Source: Porphyromonas sp.
GTDB lineage: Bacteria > Bacteroidota > Bacteroidia > Bacteroidales > Porphyromonadaceae
Direction of reading: 5' to 3'
NCBI GenBank assembly: GCA_029983495.1
Contig: JASBZJ010000100.1
Span: 1 to 7,090 of the forward strand
DNA: 7,090 nt
How positions within the stretch are numbered: position 1 is the first letter of the stretch; each line of letters starts with the position of its first letter. Shown one piece after another: positions 1 to 5,395 of this stretch. Position numbers and translations under genes: made by a program. A model generated the notes under the pieces. That model made no database searches and was not told the origin of the DNA. It saw only the letters and a list, made by a program, of their open reading frames with translations.

Positions 1-64
1 AATTTATTAAAAGTGTTTCGGCATTGTGTTGTTGTCTTCAGCAATAGAAATGTTAGTTGTTTAG

Positions 65-85
65 TTGACGTTATTATTTGACGTT
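65..85. repeat. Short direct repeat TTGACGTT x2
   Basis: TTGACGTT occurs at 65-72 and again at 78-85, a 13-bp period. Same-face spacing is not exact (about 1.2 helical turns). It could be a pair of regulator half-sites upstream of the sigma gene, but an 8-bp repeat in AT-rich DNA may be chance. Confidence 0.3.
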
Positions 86-127
86 CTACTTAATTGCCCA
101 CGCATTGTTCCTAAGGGCGGTTTTCTT

Positions 128-177
128 AGTAGATAGTAACGTGCTACGAAAAGCATAGGTGTATCTACTTTGCTTTT
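128..177. repeat. Overlapping inverted repeats, possible structured leader
   Basis: AGTAGATA (128-135) is perfectly complementary to TATCTACT (162-169). Inside that loop, AAAAGCA (149-155) is complementary to TGCTTTT (171-177), which lies outside the first stem, so the two helices cross as in a pseudoknot. A smaller alternative, TGCT (142-145) with AGCA (152-155), would use the same bases as the second helix. The single unpaired base at 170 makes a compact H-type pseudoknot sterically tight, so alternation between structures is at least as likely. No RNA family is recognised. Confidence 0.35.
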
Positions 178-229
178 AGGCTCCTTTTGATAGTATTTTT
201 ATACTGAAAGTAGCATTGGAGATAAGCCT
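178..229. repeat. Long bulged hairpin upstream of the sigma gene
   Basis: An inner hairpin AGTAT-TTTT-ATACT (192-205) sits inside an outer pairing of AGGCTCC (178-184) with GGAG...CCT (218-229), which leaves a bulge on the 3' side. Directly following the overlapping repeats at 128-177, it suggests a contiguous structured stretch of about 100 nt. This is seen by eye only; no folding energy was computed. Confidence 0.3.
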
Positions 230-335
230 TAACGAAAAGATTACCGAGCCGGAAGGGCAAGCGTTGGGTGATTAATTATAACCTTGTAAAAGGGGAATGT
301 ATAAACCCTAAGCCCAAAACGATTGAACCGCTTTA

Positions 336-848
336 ATGAGTGGAGCCACCTTTACCGAGATATACCTCCCCTTAAGGGATGTTGTTTACGCCGTGTGTAG
401 TAGCTTGATGAAAAATAGCGAGGATGCAAACGACGTTACGCAGGATGTGTATCTTAAATTGTGGGAAATTCGCGATGAGCTTGACAGGGTAGAGAACCCC
501 AAAGCCTTTGTAATACGCACGGCTCGAAACCGATGTTTGGATAAACTTAAAAGCCCTGCTGTAGCACGAAGGAACGAAGAAGATGCGGCTTCGTTACTGA
601 TTGAAGCCGATAGTGGTACCGACCCCCATGCTTTATTAGTTGAAAAAGAACAACGTAAACGGCTTAATAGGTGGGTAAAGGGCCTAAAAGAACCCAAGCG
701 AAGTATTTTTCGCTTACGACAATTTGAAATGCTTTCGAACCAGGAAACTGCCGATAAGCTCGGCTTGCAGGAAGCTACTGTTCGTAGTACACTCTCTCGT
801 TTACGTAACGAGGCTCGACAAATTCTTTTGGTTGATGAGAATAGATGA
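336..848 (+). CDS. ECF-family RNA polymerase sigma factor (sigma-70)
   Basis: The 170-aa product has the size and layout of an extracytoplasmic-function sigma factor, which directs core RNA polymerase to a small regulon. Region 2 covers about residues 6-72, with the hallmark stretch DANDVTQDVYLKLWE (30-44) and NPKAFVIRTARNRCLDKLK (54-72), matching the -10 recognition and melting part. A variable linker (73-103) follows. Region 4 covers about 106-163, and its helix-turn-helix falls around LSNQETADKLGLQEATVRS (133-151), which would contact the -35/-33 element. Regions 1 and 3 are absent, as expected for ECF factors. The stop codon overlaps the next gene (ATGA), implying translational coupling with a probable regulator. 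Sigma subgroup and target promoters cannot be assigned from sequence alone. The family call is secure; the signal is unknown. Confidence 0.93.
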   Translation: MSGATFTEIYLPLRDVVYAVCSSLMKNSEDANDVTQDVYLKLWEIRDELDRVENPKAFVIRTARNRCLDKLKSPAVARRNEEDAASLLIEADSGTDPHALLVEKEQRKRLNRWVKGLKEPKRSIFRLRQFEMLSNQETADKLGLQEATVRSTLSRLRNEARQILLVDENR

Positions 849-1384
849 TTGAAGGAATATTACCCATGGATAAGCACAGCTTAGCAAAGACGCAAGAGTT
901 AGAGCAATTGCTCCAACGGTATTATGCGGGGGATACTACTCCCGAGGAGGAGTTGTTGTTGCATTTAGCTCTTTTGGATGAACCCGAGGGGAGCCCTTGG
1001 GCAAAGCATTTGCGTGTTATCGAAAGTACTATGGCTGCAGCTTCGCATATAAAAAGCTTCCAAACAAACCCTCGTATTATTCGATTCCGCCGAATTTCGG
1101 TAGGTGTGGCATCTGTTGCTGCAACAATTGTTGCTTTAACCCTAGCTGTTCCTCGCATCCAACACGAACCTTCGTTGAGGAATGGCGAACCTATTGCTCA
1201 GGAAGAGGTAAACAAGCATGCCCAGCAGGCCTTTGATATGCTGGCTTCGAGCCTCGAACAAGGTGCTGAACAATGCGATTTTTTAGAAGCTAAATTGGAT
1301 GAAACCAATACCATTATGGAGGCTACTTGGGATAAACTCGACGAAATACAATCCAACAACAATTTTATTCTTACCGGATATTAA
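845..1384 (+). CDS. Single-pass membrane protein, putative anti-sigma-type regulator
   Basis: This 179-aa protein overlaps the sigma gene by 4 nt and is probably its partner. The N-terminal part (about 10-65) is acidic and helical, with QELEQLLQRYYAGDTTPEEE (17-36). That style is typical of small proteins following ECF sigma genes in Bacteroidales and resembles cytoplasmic sigma-binding segments. One hydrophobic helix spans about 84-103, preceded by the basic patch RIIRFRR (77-83), which predicts N-in/C-out topology. The outer part (about 118-175) is helical, Glu/Gln-rich and coiled-coil-like, with a single Cys (about 143). No zinc-binding HxxxCxxC motif and no FecR domain is visible. An alternative start at 866 (residue 8, MDKHS) has AAGGA 9 nt upstream and may be the true one. 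The regulator role is inferred from position and topology, not from a recognised domain. Confidence 0.8.
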   Translation: MIEGILPMDKHSLAKTQELEQLLQRYYAGDTTPEEELLLHLALLDEPEGSPWAKHLRVIESTMAAASHIKSFQTNPRIIRFRRISVGVASVAATIVALTLAVPRIQHEPSLRNGEPIAQEEVNKHAQQAFDMLASSLEQGAEQCDFLEAKLDETNTIMEATWDKLDEIQSNNNFILTGY

Positions 1385-1419
1385 CCTTATTACTGATATT
1401 CCCTTTATATAAGTTCGTT

Positions 1420-1974
1420 ATGAATAGGGCAAAAATCATTATAAACCTTTGTGCTATAGCTATTATTACCGTGGCTAACTTGGGCTCGATGCAGGCACAA
1501 AATAAAACCGAGGTATTGAACCTTACTTCCATTGCCGACCACGATGCTGTAACCGATATTTATCTATCCTCGTCGATGCTTAAGAGTGGTAAGTTTGAAT
1601 TTAAGAATAGCGACCTCCCCTCGTTAGAAGATATTATGGGAAATACCGAGTCGATTCGTATTCTTAGTTCGAATAATAAACAGGGGCTTAAGCGTTTGCA
1701 GGATGCCTTTTCACCCATATGTAATGGTAAAAGTAACTTGTACAAAACATTTTTTTCGGTAAAAAGTGATGGTGCAAAGATTAACCTCATTGGAAAGATG
1801 CAACGTAGTGCCGTTGATGGATTGTACCTTATTGTTGACGATAATCAAGAGATTGCCGTAATAATATTTGACGGTAGCTATACCCAACAGCAAATCGAAA
1901 ATATGCTAGCACAAGCAAATAGTAGGCGTTCAACGAAAGCTGGCACCAAGAACAAGAACGCTTCGCAACATTAA
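1420..1974 (+). CDS. Exported DUF4252-like protein
   Basis: The 184-aa product begins with a signal peptide: basic start MNRAK, hydrophobic core to about residue 19, and a likely cleavage after MQA (26). There is no lipobox Cys, so it is probably periplasmic rather than a lipoprotein. The mature part follows the pattern of DUF4252 proteins of Bacteroidota: a region around YLSSSMLKS (48-56), an IRILSSNN-type strand (78-85), KLIGKM-like INLIGKM (121-127) and a VDGLYLIVDDNQEIAVIIFDG segment (131-151) resembling the family's conserved strand pair. The C-terminal tail (about 165-184) is Lys/Asn/Ser-rich and looks disordered. It lies 35 nt after the membrane protein and is probably in the same transcript. 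In related genomes such genes often accompany ECF sigma factors; their biochemical function is unknown. Family assignment is by pattern memory and would need a profile search. Confidence 0.8.
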   Translation: MNRAKIIINLCAIAIITVANLGSMQAQNKTEVLNLTSIADHDAVTDIYLSSSMLKSGKFEFKNSDLPSLEDIMGNTESIRILSSNNKQGLKRLQDAFSPICNGKSNLYKTFFSVKSDGAKINLIGKMQRSAVDGLYLIVDDNQEIAVIIFDGSYTQQQIENMLAQANSRRSTKAGTKNKNASQH

Positions 1975-1983
1975 ACCCTAAAC

Positions 1984-2021
1984 TTACCTTGATGCATGTG
2001 TAAGGTAAAGCAGACTTTTTT
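1984..2021 (+). terminator. Possible weak terminator after the sigma cassette
   Basis: TTACCTT (1984-1990) pairs perfectly with AAGGTAA (2002-2008) around an 11-nt loop, and a run of six T follows at 2016-2021 after a 7-nt gap. The stem is AT-rich and the T-run is offset, so it is a weak intrinsic terminator at best. The stronger one lies downstream at 2106-2145. Confidence 0.35.
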
Positions 2022-2074
2022 AGTATTCTTCTTTTTATCAATAGGGGTAGGCGTGCGAGAGGTACGGTAACCCT

Positions 2075-2098
2075 GCCAGTTATCACTACTAAACTGGC
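2075..2098. repeat. Hairpin GCCAGTT/AACTGGC in convergent spacer
   Basis: GCCAGTT (2075-2081) pairs perfectly with AACTGGC (2092-2098) around a 10-nt loop. No T-run follows on the plus strand, so it is not a standard terminator. It could protect the 3' end of a transcript or simply add to the hairpin cluster between the convergent genes. Confidence 0.45.
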
Positions 2099-2105
2099 TT
2101 AAAAT

Positions 2106-2145
2106 AAAGGAGCAACAATCGCTAGTTACGATGTTGCTCCTTTTT
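2106..2145. terminator. Strong bidirectional intrinsic terminator
   Basis: GGAGCAACAATCG (2109-2121) pairs with CGATGTTGCTCC (2129-2140), giving 12 bp with a single bulged A and a 7-nt loop. T5 follows on the plus strand (2141-2145), and an A-rich run precedes it (2101-2108), which reads as T-rich on the minus strand. It therefore can end both the plus-strand sigma cassette and the minus-strand dehydrogenase, whose stop codon lies about 30 nt away. Confidence 0.85.
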
Positions 2146-2173
2146 ATGGGTGTGTTCTCAGGTATTTAGTGGA

Positions 2174-2941
2174 TTACTTTTTCAGGAAGTCTCTACTCGA
2201 TGCTTGTGCAACTGGCGTAACAAGTATTTCGTTTAAACAAACATGAGGGGGAAGTTCGAGTGCCGCTTTTATACAAAGTGCAATATCTTTTCCTGTAAGC
2301 GGGGTGTAGCCTTCATATACTTTTTCAGCACGAGAGGCATCGTTATGGAAACGAACTAGCGAGAACTCGGTCTCAACGGCTCCAGGTTCAATATCTGTTA
2401 CTTTTATGCCATAGGGTAGTAAATCCATCCGCATGCCTTTCGATAGAGCATATACAGCATGTTTAGTAGCGCAGTATACGTTGCCACAAGGGTAAACTTC
2501 GCGCCCTGCAATGGACCCCAAGTTGAAAATATGTCCCTTTTGTTGTTTAATTAAAAGAGGAGCAATGGTTTTTGTAACGTAAAGGAGCCCTTTAATATTT
2601 GTATCAATCATACGCTCCCAATCGGTTACATCACCGTCTTGTAACGGTTCAAGCCCTGCAGCAAGCCCTGCATTGTTTACTAGTACTTCAATCCCTTCCC
2701 AATCCTCAGGTAATTGCCCTAGGTTTTCCAACACTTCGTTATTGTTACGAACATCGAAAGCTAAGGCTAAAACCTGTTGCGTAGTGCTGCTTTCGATACT
2801 TTCTTTTACCTCTTCAAGTCGTTCCTTACGTCTACCTGTAATAATAATATTGTACCCCATGTGGGCAAGTTCAATTGCAACGGCTTTGCCGATGCCCGAG
2901 GTAGCACCTGTTACAAGGGCTACAGCACTTTTCTTTTCCAT
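2174..2941 (-). CDS. Short-chain dehydrogenase/reductase, YdfG-like
   Basis: The 255-aa product is a full-length classical SDR. It has the nucleotide-binding TGATSGIG (11-18), a GRRKERL stretch (36-42) whose Arg37/Arg38 favour NADP(H) over NAD(H), an acidic DV turn (63-64), NNAG (89-92), the tetrad Asn115, Ser143 (in LGSIAG), and YCATK with Tyr156 and Lys160, then the PGAVETEF segment. Overall it resembles the YdfG group (NADP-dependent 3-hydroxy acid or serine/malonic semialdehyde reductases), predicted to be cytosolic. Substrate cannot be fixed from sequence, so no gene symbol is given. It is monocistronic: it converges on the sigma cassette, shares its terminator, and diverges from the PASTA gene. 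A TACCTTTG -7 box lies about 55 nt upstream of the ATG. Confidence 0.95.
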   Translation of the reverse strand: MEKKSAVALVTGATSGIGKAVAIELAHMGYNIIITGRRKERLEEVKESIESSTTQQVLALAFDVRNNNEVLENLGQLPEDWEGIEVLVNNAGLAAGLEPLQDGDVTDWERMIDTNIKGLLYVTKTIAPLLIKQQKGHIFNLGSIAGREVYPCGNVYCATKHAVYALSKGMRMDLLPYGIKVTDIEPGAVETEFSLVRFHNDASRAEKVYEGYTPLTGKDIALCIKAALELPPHVCLNEILVTPVAQASSRDFLKK

Positions 2942-2996
2942 ACTAATAAATGTACTTCAATTAATAAATTGGTAATGAACTATTGGTTCTACTCCT

Positions 2997-3004
2997 CAAA
3001 GGTA
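2997..3004 (-). promoter_or_regulatory. -7 box TACCTTTG for the dehydrogenase gene
   Basis: The plus strand reads CAAAGGTA, that is TACCTTTG on the minus strand, a full match to the Bacteroidota sigma-ABfr -7 consensus TAnnTTTG. It lies about 55 nt upstream of the dehydrogenase ATG, giving a short leader of roughly 45-50 nt. No good -33 TTTG was found at the expected distance. Confidence 0.55.
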
Positions 3005-3193
3005 CAAGAAAGTGTGCTTACCGCTTAGCTATAGTAGTTTGCTTTGTACTATCTATTACGTATTTGCTACCTCTTCGATGCCCCTTTTTATTCTGCTACT
3101 TTTGCATAGTTTCATGTAGCATAGCTTGCTTGTGCATAATGGATGACGAGCAAGGCTCTTAGTATATTTGAGATCTCTGTATGGTAGCATGTA

Positions 3194-3219
3194 TCATTAT
3201 AGGTTATCGTCTATAATGA
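3194..3219. repeat. Perfect 9-bp inverted repeat, candidate operator
   Basis: TCATTATAG (3194-3202) and CTATAATGA (3211-3219) are perfect reverse complements separated by 8 nt. The repeat lies about 54 nt upstream of the TAACTTTG box in front of the PASTA gene and has no T-run, so a dimeric regulator site is more likely than a terminator. If transcription starts at one of the upstream -7 boxes, it would instead form an RNA hairpin in the leader. Confidence 0.45.
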
Positions 3220-3272
3220 AGTCATACTCTGTGCGTAAGAATAATAGTCCAACTGGTTGAGAATATATTTCG

Positions 3273-3280
3273 TAACTTTG
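3273..3280 (+). promoter_or_regulatory. -7 box TAACTTTG for the PASTA-rluD series
   Basis: This is a full match to TAnnTTTG, placed 91 nt before the PASTA ATG, which predicts transcription starting near 3285-3288. A TTG at 3257-3259 is too close (13 nt) to be a normal -33 box. Upstream matches at 3097-3104 and 3163-3170 could be additional promoters or chance. Confidence 0.5.
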
Positions 3281-3301
3281 ACGAATAGAAGCTACTGAAC
3301 C

Positions 3302-3321
3302 GTAAGGTATTTATACCGTAC
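3302..3321 (+). repeat. Small hairpin in the PASTA leader
   Basis: GGTAT (3306-3310) pairs with ATACC (3313-3317), and after one A/G mismatch GTA (3302-3304) pairs with TAC (3319-3321). The 2-nt apical loop would need to open the A-T closing pair as RNA. It would lie near the 5' end of a transcript starting around 3286. Confidence 0.3.
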
Positions 3322-3371
3322 ATAGTTATGCCTAAACACAGTAAGCTTTTACAAGCGATATCTTAGGAACG

Positions 3372-4097
3372 ATGCAAAACGAAAAGAAAAGTACTAAAAG
3401 TGAAAAAAAGCAAGGTAAAAGCTTTACGCAACGCTACCCCATTTTAGCGAACCTTCTGCTCATGGTGGCAATTTCGATTGTAATAGTATTCGCCCTTATG
3501 CTAATCTTTAATAGGTATACTAGGCATGGCGATAGTGTAGTTATTCCAACCGTAAAAGGGAAAATGCTAAGCGAAGTTGCAAGTACATTAGAACATGCTA
3601 ACCTTACATACGAAGTTGTTGATTCGCTTTACTCGATGAACCAAACCCCTGGTACGGTTCTCGACATTGTACCTAACGAAGGAGCAAAAGTAAAGCCGCA
3701 CAGAACTGTTTATCTTACGGTTGTTGCACTAAACAAACCTCAGCAGGTTATCCCCGAACTATCGAATATGTCGATGCGACAAGCAAAAGCTACCCTCGAA
3801 GGGCTTGGTTTTGTTCAAATTTCGGTTCGTTATATTCCTGGCGAATTTGATAACCTTACTCGTGCCGTTCATGGAGCAGATGGAAAGGAACTTCCCGCTG
3901 GTACACGTGTAAACATCGATACCCCGCTTACACTTGTTGTAACCAGTAACAATATTGATATGCCTGATTTACTAATGATAAAAGAAGACTGGAGCAATTA
4001 TATGGGAAGCGACTCGATACTAATGCGACGAAGCGATACGGTTATAAATAAGGAGAAAACCCCAGAAAAGATGGAGGATAATGAGGCTTGGTGGTGA
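3372..4097 (+). CDS. Membrane-anchored PASTA-domain protein
   Basis: The 241-aa product has a Lys-rich cytoplasmic N-terminus (1-21), one membrane helix (about 24-46) and an extracytoplasmic part with two PASTA repeats, about 55-118 (starting VVIPTVKGK) and about 124-190 (starting QVIPELSNMS). PASTA modules bind uncrosslinked peptidoglycan or muropeptides in other proteins. The tail (about 195-241) is polar and acidic and ends in AWW. There is no kinase or transpeptidase domain, unlike PknB/Stk kinases or PBP2x, so this is the stand-alone PASTA protein found upstream of rluD in many Bacteroidales. Its 3' end overlaps the predicted start of the next gene by 17 nt, suggesting coupling. AGGA lies only 3 nt before the ATG, too close for a standard ribosome site. 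A role in envelope sensing is inferred only. Confidence 0.9.
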   Translation: MQNEKKSTKSEKKQGKSFTQRYPILANLLLMVAISIVIVFALMLIFNRYTRHGDSVVIPTVKGKMLSEVASTLEHANLTYEVVDSLYSMNQTPGTVLDIVPNEGAKVKPHRTVYLTVVALNKPQQVIPELSNMSMRQAKATLEGLGFVQISVRYIPGEFDNLTRAVHGADGKELPAGTRVNIDTPLTLVVTSNNIDMPDLLMIKEDWSNYMGSDSILMRRSDTVINKEKTPEKMEDNEAWW

Positions 4098-5181
4098 TTT
4101 TGATGACGAAACAATATTCCCTGAGGTCGATTTCGAAGGTGAAGCACATTTCGATGAGGGTGAAACTCGGTATGAACACTTTGGCGTGGTAGTTGATCGT
4201 GGACAAACCCCCCTTCGTATCGATTAGTTTTTATCCGATAGAATGGAACATAGTTCTCGTACACGCATAAGTTTAGCAGCCGAGGCGGGGGCTATTTTTG
4301 TTGGAGATAAGGCCGTAAAAAGCAACTATAAAGTTCGACCGGGCGATATTATTACTCTTCGCCTACTTAGGCCTCCGCATGAAAAAGGTATTCTTGCCGA
4401 AGATATTCCCCTCGATATTGTTTATGAGGATGATTTACTGCTCGTAATAAACAAACCTAGCGGAATGGTTGTTCACCCAGGTAATGGCAATTTTACAGGC
4501 ACCTTAGTTAATGCCTTGGCTTATTACTTACGAAACGACAAATATTTCGATGCCAACGACCCTACCGTAGGGTTAGTACACCGAATAGATAAGGATACAA
4601 GTGGGCTAATTGTAGCCGCAAAACGCCCCGAAGCAAAGGCGTTTTTAGCAAAGCAGTTTTTCGATAAAACTACCGAACGAACCTACCACGCCTTAGCCTG
4701 GGGTACATTACCCAAAGAACAAGGAACAATTATTGGCAATATTGGGCGCGACCCTAAGGAACGCACACGGATGGCAGTTTTCCCCCCCGATAGCAACGAA
4801 GGGAAACCAGCTGTTACACATTATTATGTGTTGGAGCATTTAACCTTTGTAACTTATGTTGCTTGCAAACTCGAAACGGGCAGAACGCACCAAATTCGGG
4901 CTCACTTTAAGCATATTAACCATCCTTTAGTCAGCGACGAGCGTTACGGTGGCGATAAAATACTTCGCGGTAGGCACACCGCATCGTACTTAGCCTTTGC
5001 AAACAAAGCACTGGCACTTTGCCCTCGCCAAGCCTTGCACGCCTATTCTCTAGGCTTTACACACCCCAAAACCAACCAGTTTTTGCAGTTTAAGGTAGAG
5101 GAGCCCCATGATATGCAACAGTTGCTCGAAACATGGAGAGATTATACAACAAGTTGCTTAAGAGAGGGTGAAGTAATGTAA
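4081..5181 (+). CDS. rluD: RluD-type 23S rRNA pseudouridine synthase, with internal TAG
   Basis: Read through its internal TAG, the gene encodes 366 residues, near the usual RluA/RluD family length. The acidic N-terminus leads into YEHFGVVVDRGQTPLRID (31-48), the start of the S4 RNA-binding domain, which continues after the stop as FLSDRMEHSSRTRI and ends near PGDIITL (about 87-93). The catalytic domain has INKPSGMVVHPG (about 123-134), GLVHRIDKDTSG with the presumed catalytic Asp170, and RTHQIRAH (268-275). The family converts uridines of 23S rRNA helix 69 (RluD) or related sites to pseudouridine. The uninterrupted part is 4243-5181 (312 aa, from ATG after the stop); it retains all catalytic motifs but loses the first S4 helix. 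Whether the product is made by readthrough, by reinitiation at 4243, or not at all is unknown. RluD is chosen over RluA/RluC by the S4 domain and Bacteroidales context. Confidence 0.88.
4225..4227 (+). other. In-frame TAG inside the rluD S4 domain
   Basis: Codons run CGT ATC GAT TAG TTT TTA TCC GAT AGA ATG. The family pattern here is R-[IL]-D-K-[FY]-L, so TAG replaces the expected Lys; one A-to-T change at 4225 would turn AAG into TAG. Reading continues in the same frame as clearly homologous protein, so this is not a frameshift. The next in-frame ATG is 15 nt beyond the stop (4243), close enough for translation reinitiation. Confidence 0.9.
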
Positions 5182-5222
5182 CCTAAGTATATTATACCCA
5201 TTGAGAGAAGATAGTTAGACCA

Positions 5223-5234
5223 AATAACGTTATT
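5223..5234. promoter_or_regulatory. Perfect 12-bp palindrome, candidate operator
   Basis: AATAACGTTATT equals its own reverse complement and lies about 42 nt after the rluD stop, in the 256-nt spacer before ddl. It could be a binding site for a dimeric repressor controlling a ddl promoter. No recognised -7 box was found nearby, so this is tentative. Confidence 0.25.
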
Positions 5235-5322
5235 AAGTTGCCGTACAGGTGTATAGGATAAGTATAACCCTAAAAAAAACTACTGATATAATTGTTCGTC
5301 AATCCTCATTAAACCTAAGCGC

Positions 5323-5341
5323 ATACAAGGATGCATTGTAT
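5323..5341. repeat. Short hairpin ATACAA/TTGTAT before ddl
   Basis: ATACAA (5323-5328) pairs perfectly with TTGTAT (5336-5341) around a 7-nt loop. An alternative, GCAT (5321-5324) with ATGC (5331-5334), overlaps it. There is no T-run after it. It adds to the structure of the ddl leader; function unknown. Confidence 0.25.
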
Positions 5342-5372
5342 AACGAACATCAATAAATGCTTGGGCGTTTTT

Positions 5373-5395
5373 GCGAACAAAAGATTCGCTTTTTT
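5373..5395 (+). terminator. Terminator-like hairpin in the ddl leader
   Basis: GCGAA (5373-5377) pairs with TTCGC (5385-5389) around a 7-nt loop and is immediately followed by six T (5390-5395), the layout of an intrinsic terminator, though the 5-bp stem is short. It ends 42 nt before the ddl ATG. It could terminate rluD transcription or act as an attenuator. An alternative stem TTTTG (5369-5373) with CAAAA (5378-5382) around a CGAA loop uses the same bases and would disrupt it. Confidence 0.4.

Larger units (their letters stand above)
1..335. other. Non-coding region upstream of the ECF sigma gene
   Basis: No convincing gene lies here: all frames on both strands are broken by frequent stops, and frame 1 carries only an unremarkable 26-codon open stretch from the window edge to about position 81. 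The region holds an 8-bp direct repeat, several inverted repeats and a weak GCCC/GGGC hairpin around 94-118 followed by a short T-rich run. The best promoter-like box is TAACCTTG at 279-286, one base off the Bacteroidota -7 consensus TAnnTTTG, with no matching -33 box. It may hold the sigma gene's promoter and a structured leader, or an unrecognised small RNA. I do not recognise any named RNA family (RNase P, tmRNA and SRP signatures were not seen). Confidence 0.5.
2942..3371. other. 430-nt divergent intergenic region
   Basis: No credible gene lies between the dehydrogenase and PASTA start codons; the longest plus-strand reading frames here are antisense continuations from the dehydrogenase. 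It carries one minus-strand and three plus-strand matches to the Bacteroidota -7 box TAnnTTTG: TACCTTTG (minus, 2997-3004), TACTTTTG (3097-3104), TATATTTG (3163-3170) and TAACTTTG (3273-3280). None has a clear TTTG -33 box at the usual spacing of about 19-20 nt. It also contains an imperfect hairpin CTTGCT/AGCAAG (3125-3154), a GAGATCTC palindrome (3170-3177), a perfect 9-bp inverted repeat (3194-3219) and a short leader hairpin (3302-3321). Confidence 0.6.

Noticed and set aside
1..81. Tail of an upstream plus-strand gene in frame 1
   Set aside because: The 26 open codons show no recognisable protein features and end in an AT-rich non-coding stretch; not supportable as a gene end.
1829..2086. 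85-residue minus-strand ORF across the end of the DUF4252-like gene
   Set aside because: It is mostly antisense to a real gene and crosses a hairpin-rich spacer, with no recognisable protein features.
2599..3028. Plus-strand ORFs antisense to the dehydrogenase gene
   Set aside because: They lie opposite a complete SDR with all catalytic motifs, and their translations show no family features.
3328..3366. 12-residue leader peptide MPKHSKLLQAIS before the PASTA gene
   Set aside because: It has no codon runs or attenuator structure to suggest a leader peptide; such short ORFs are expected by chance.
4225..4227. TAG as a generally recoded sense codon in this organism
   Set aside because: Only one in-frame TAG is seen in over 5 kb of coding sequence, and TAG-recoding reports known to me in this setting concern phages. 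Kept only as a testable option.
4243..5181. ATG 4243 as the native rluD start
   Set aside because: It would begin in the middle of the S4 domain while the missing part is encoded just upstream in frame. It may be used for reinitiation but is unlikely to be the ancestral start.
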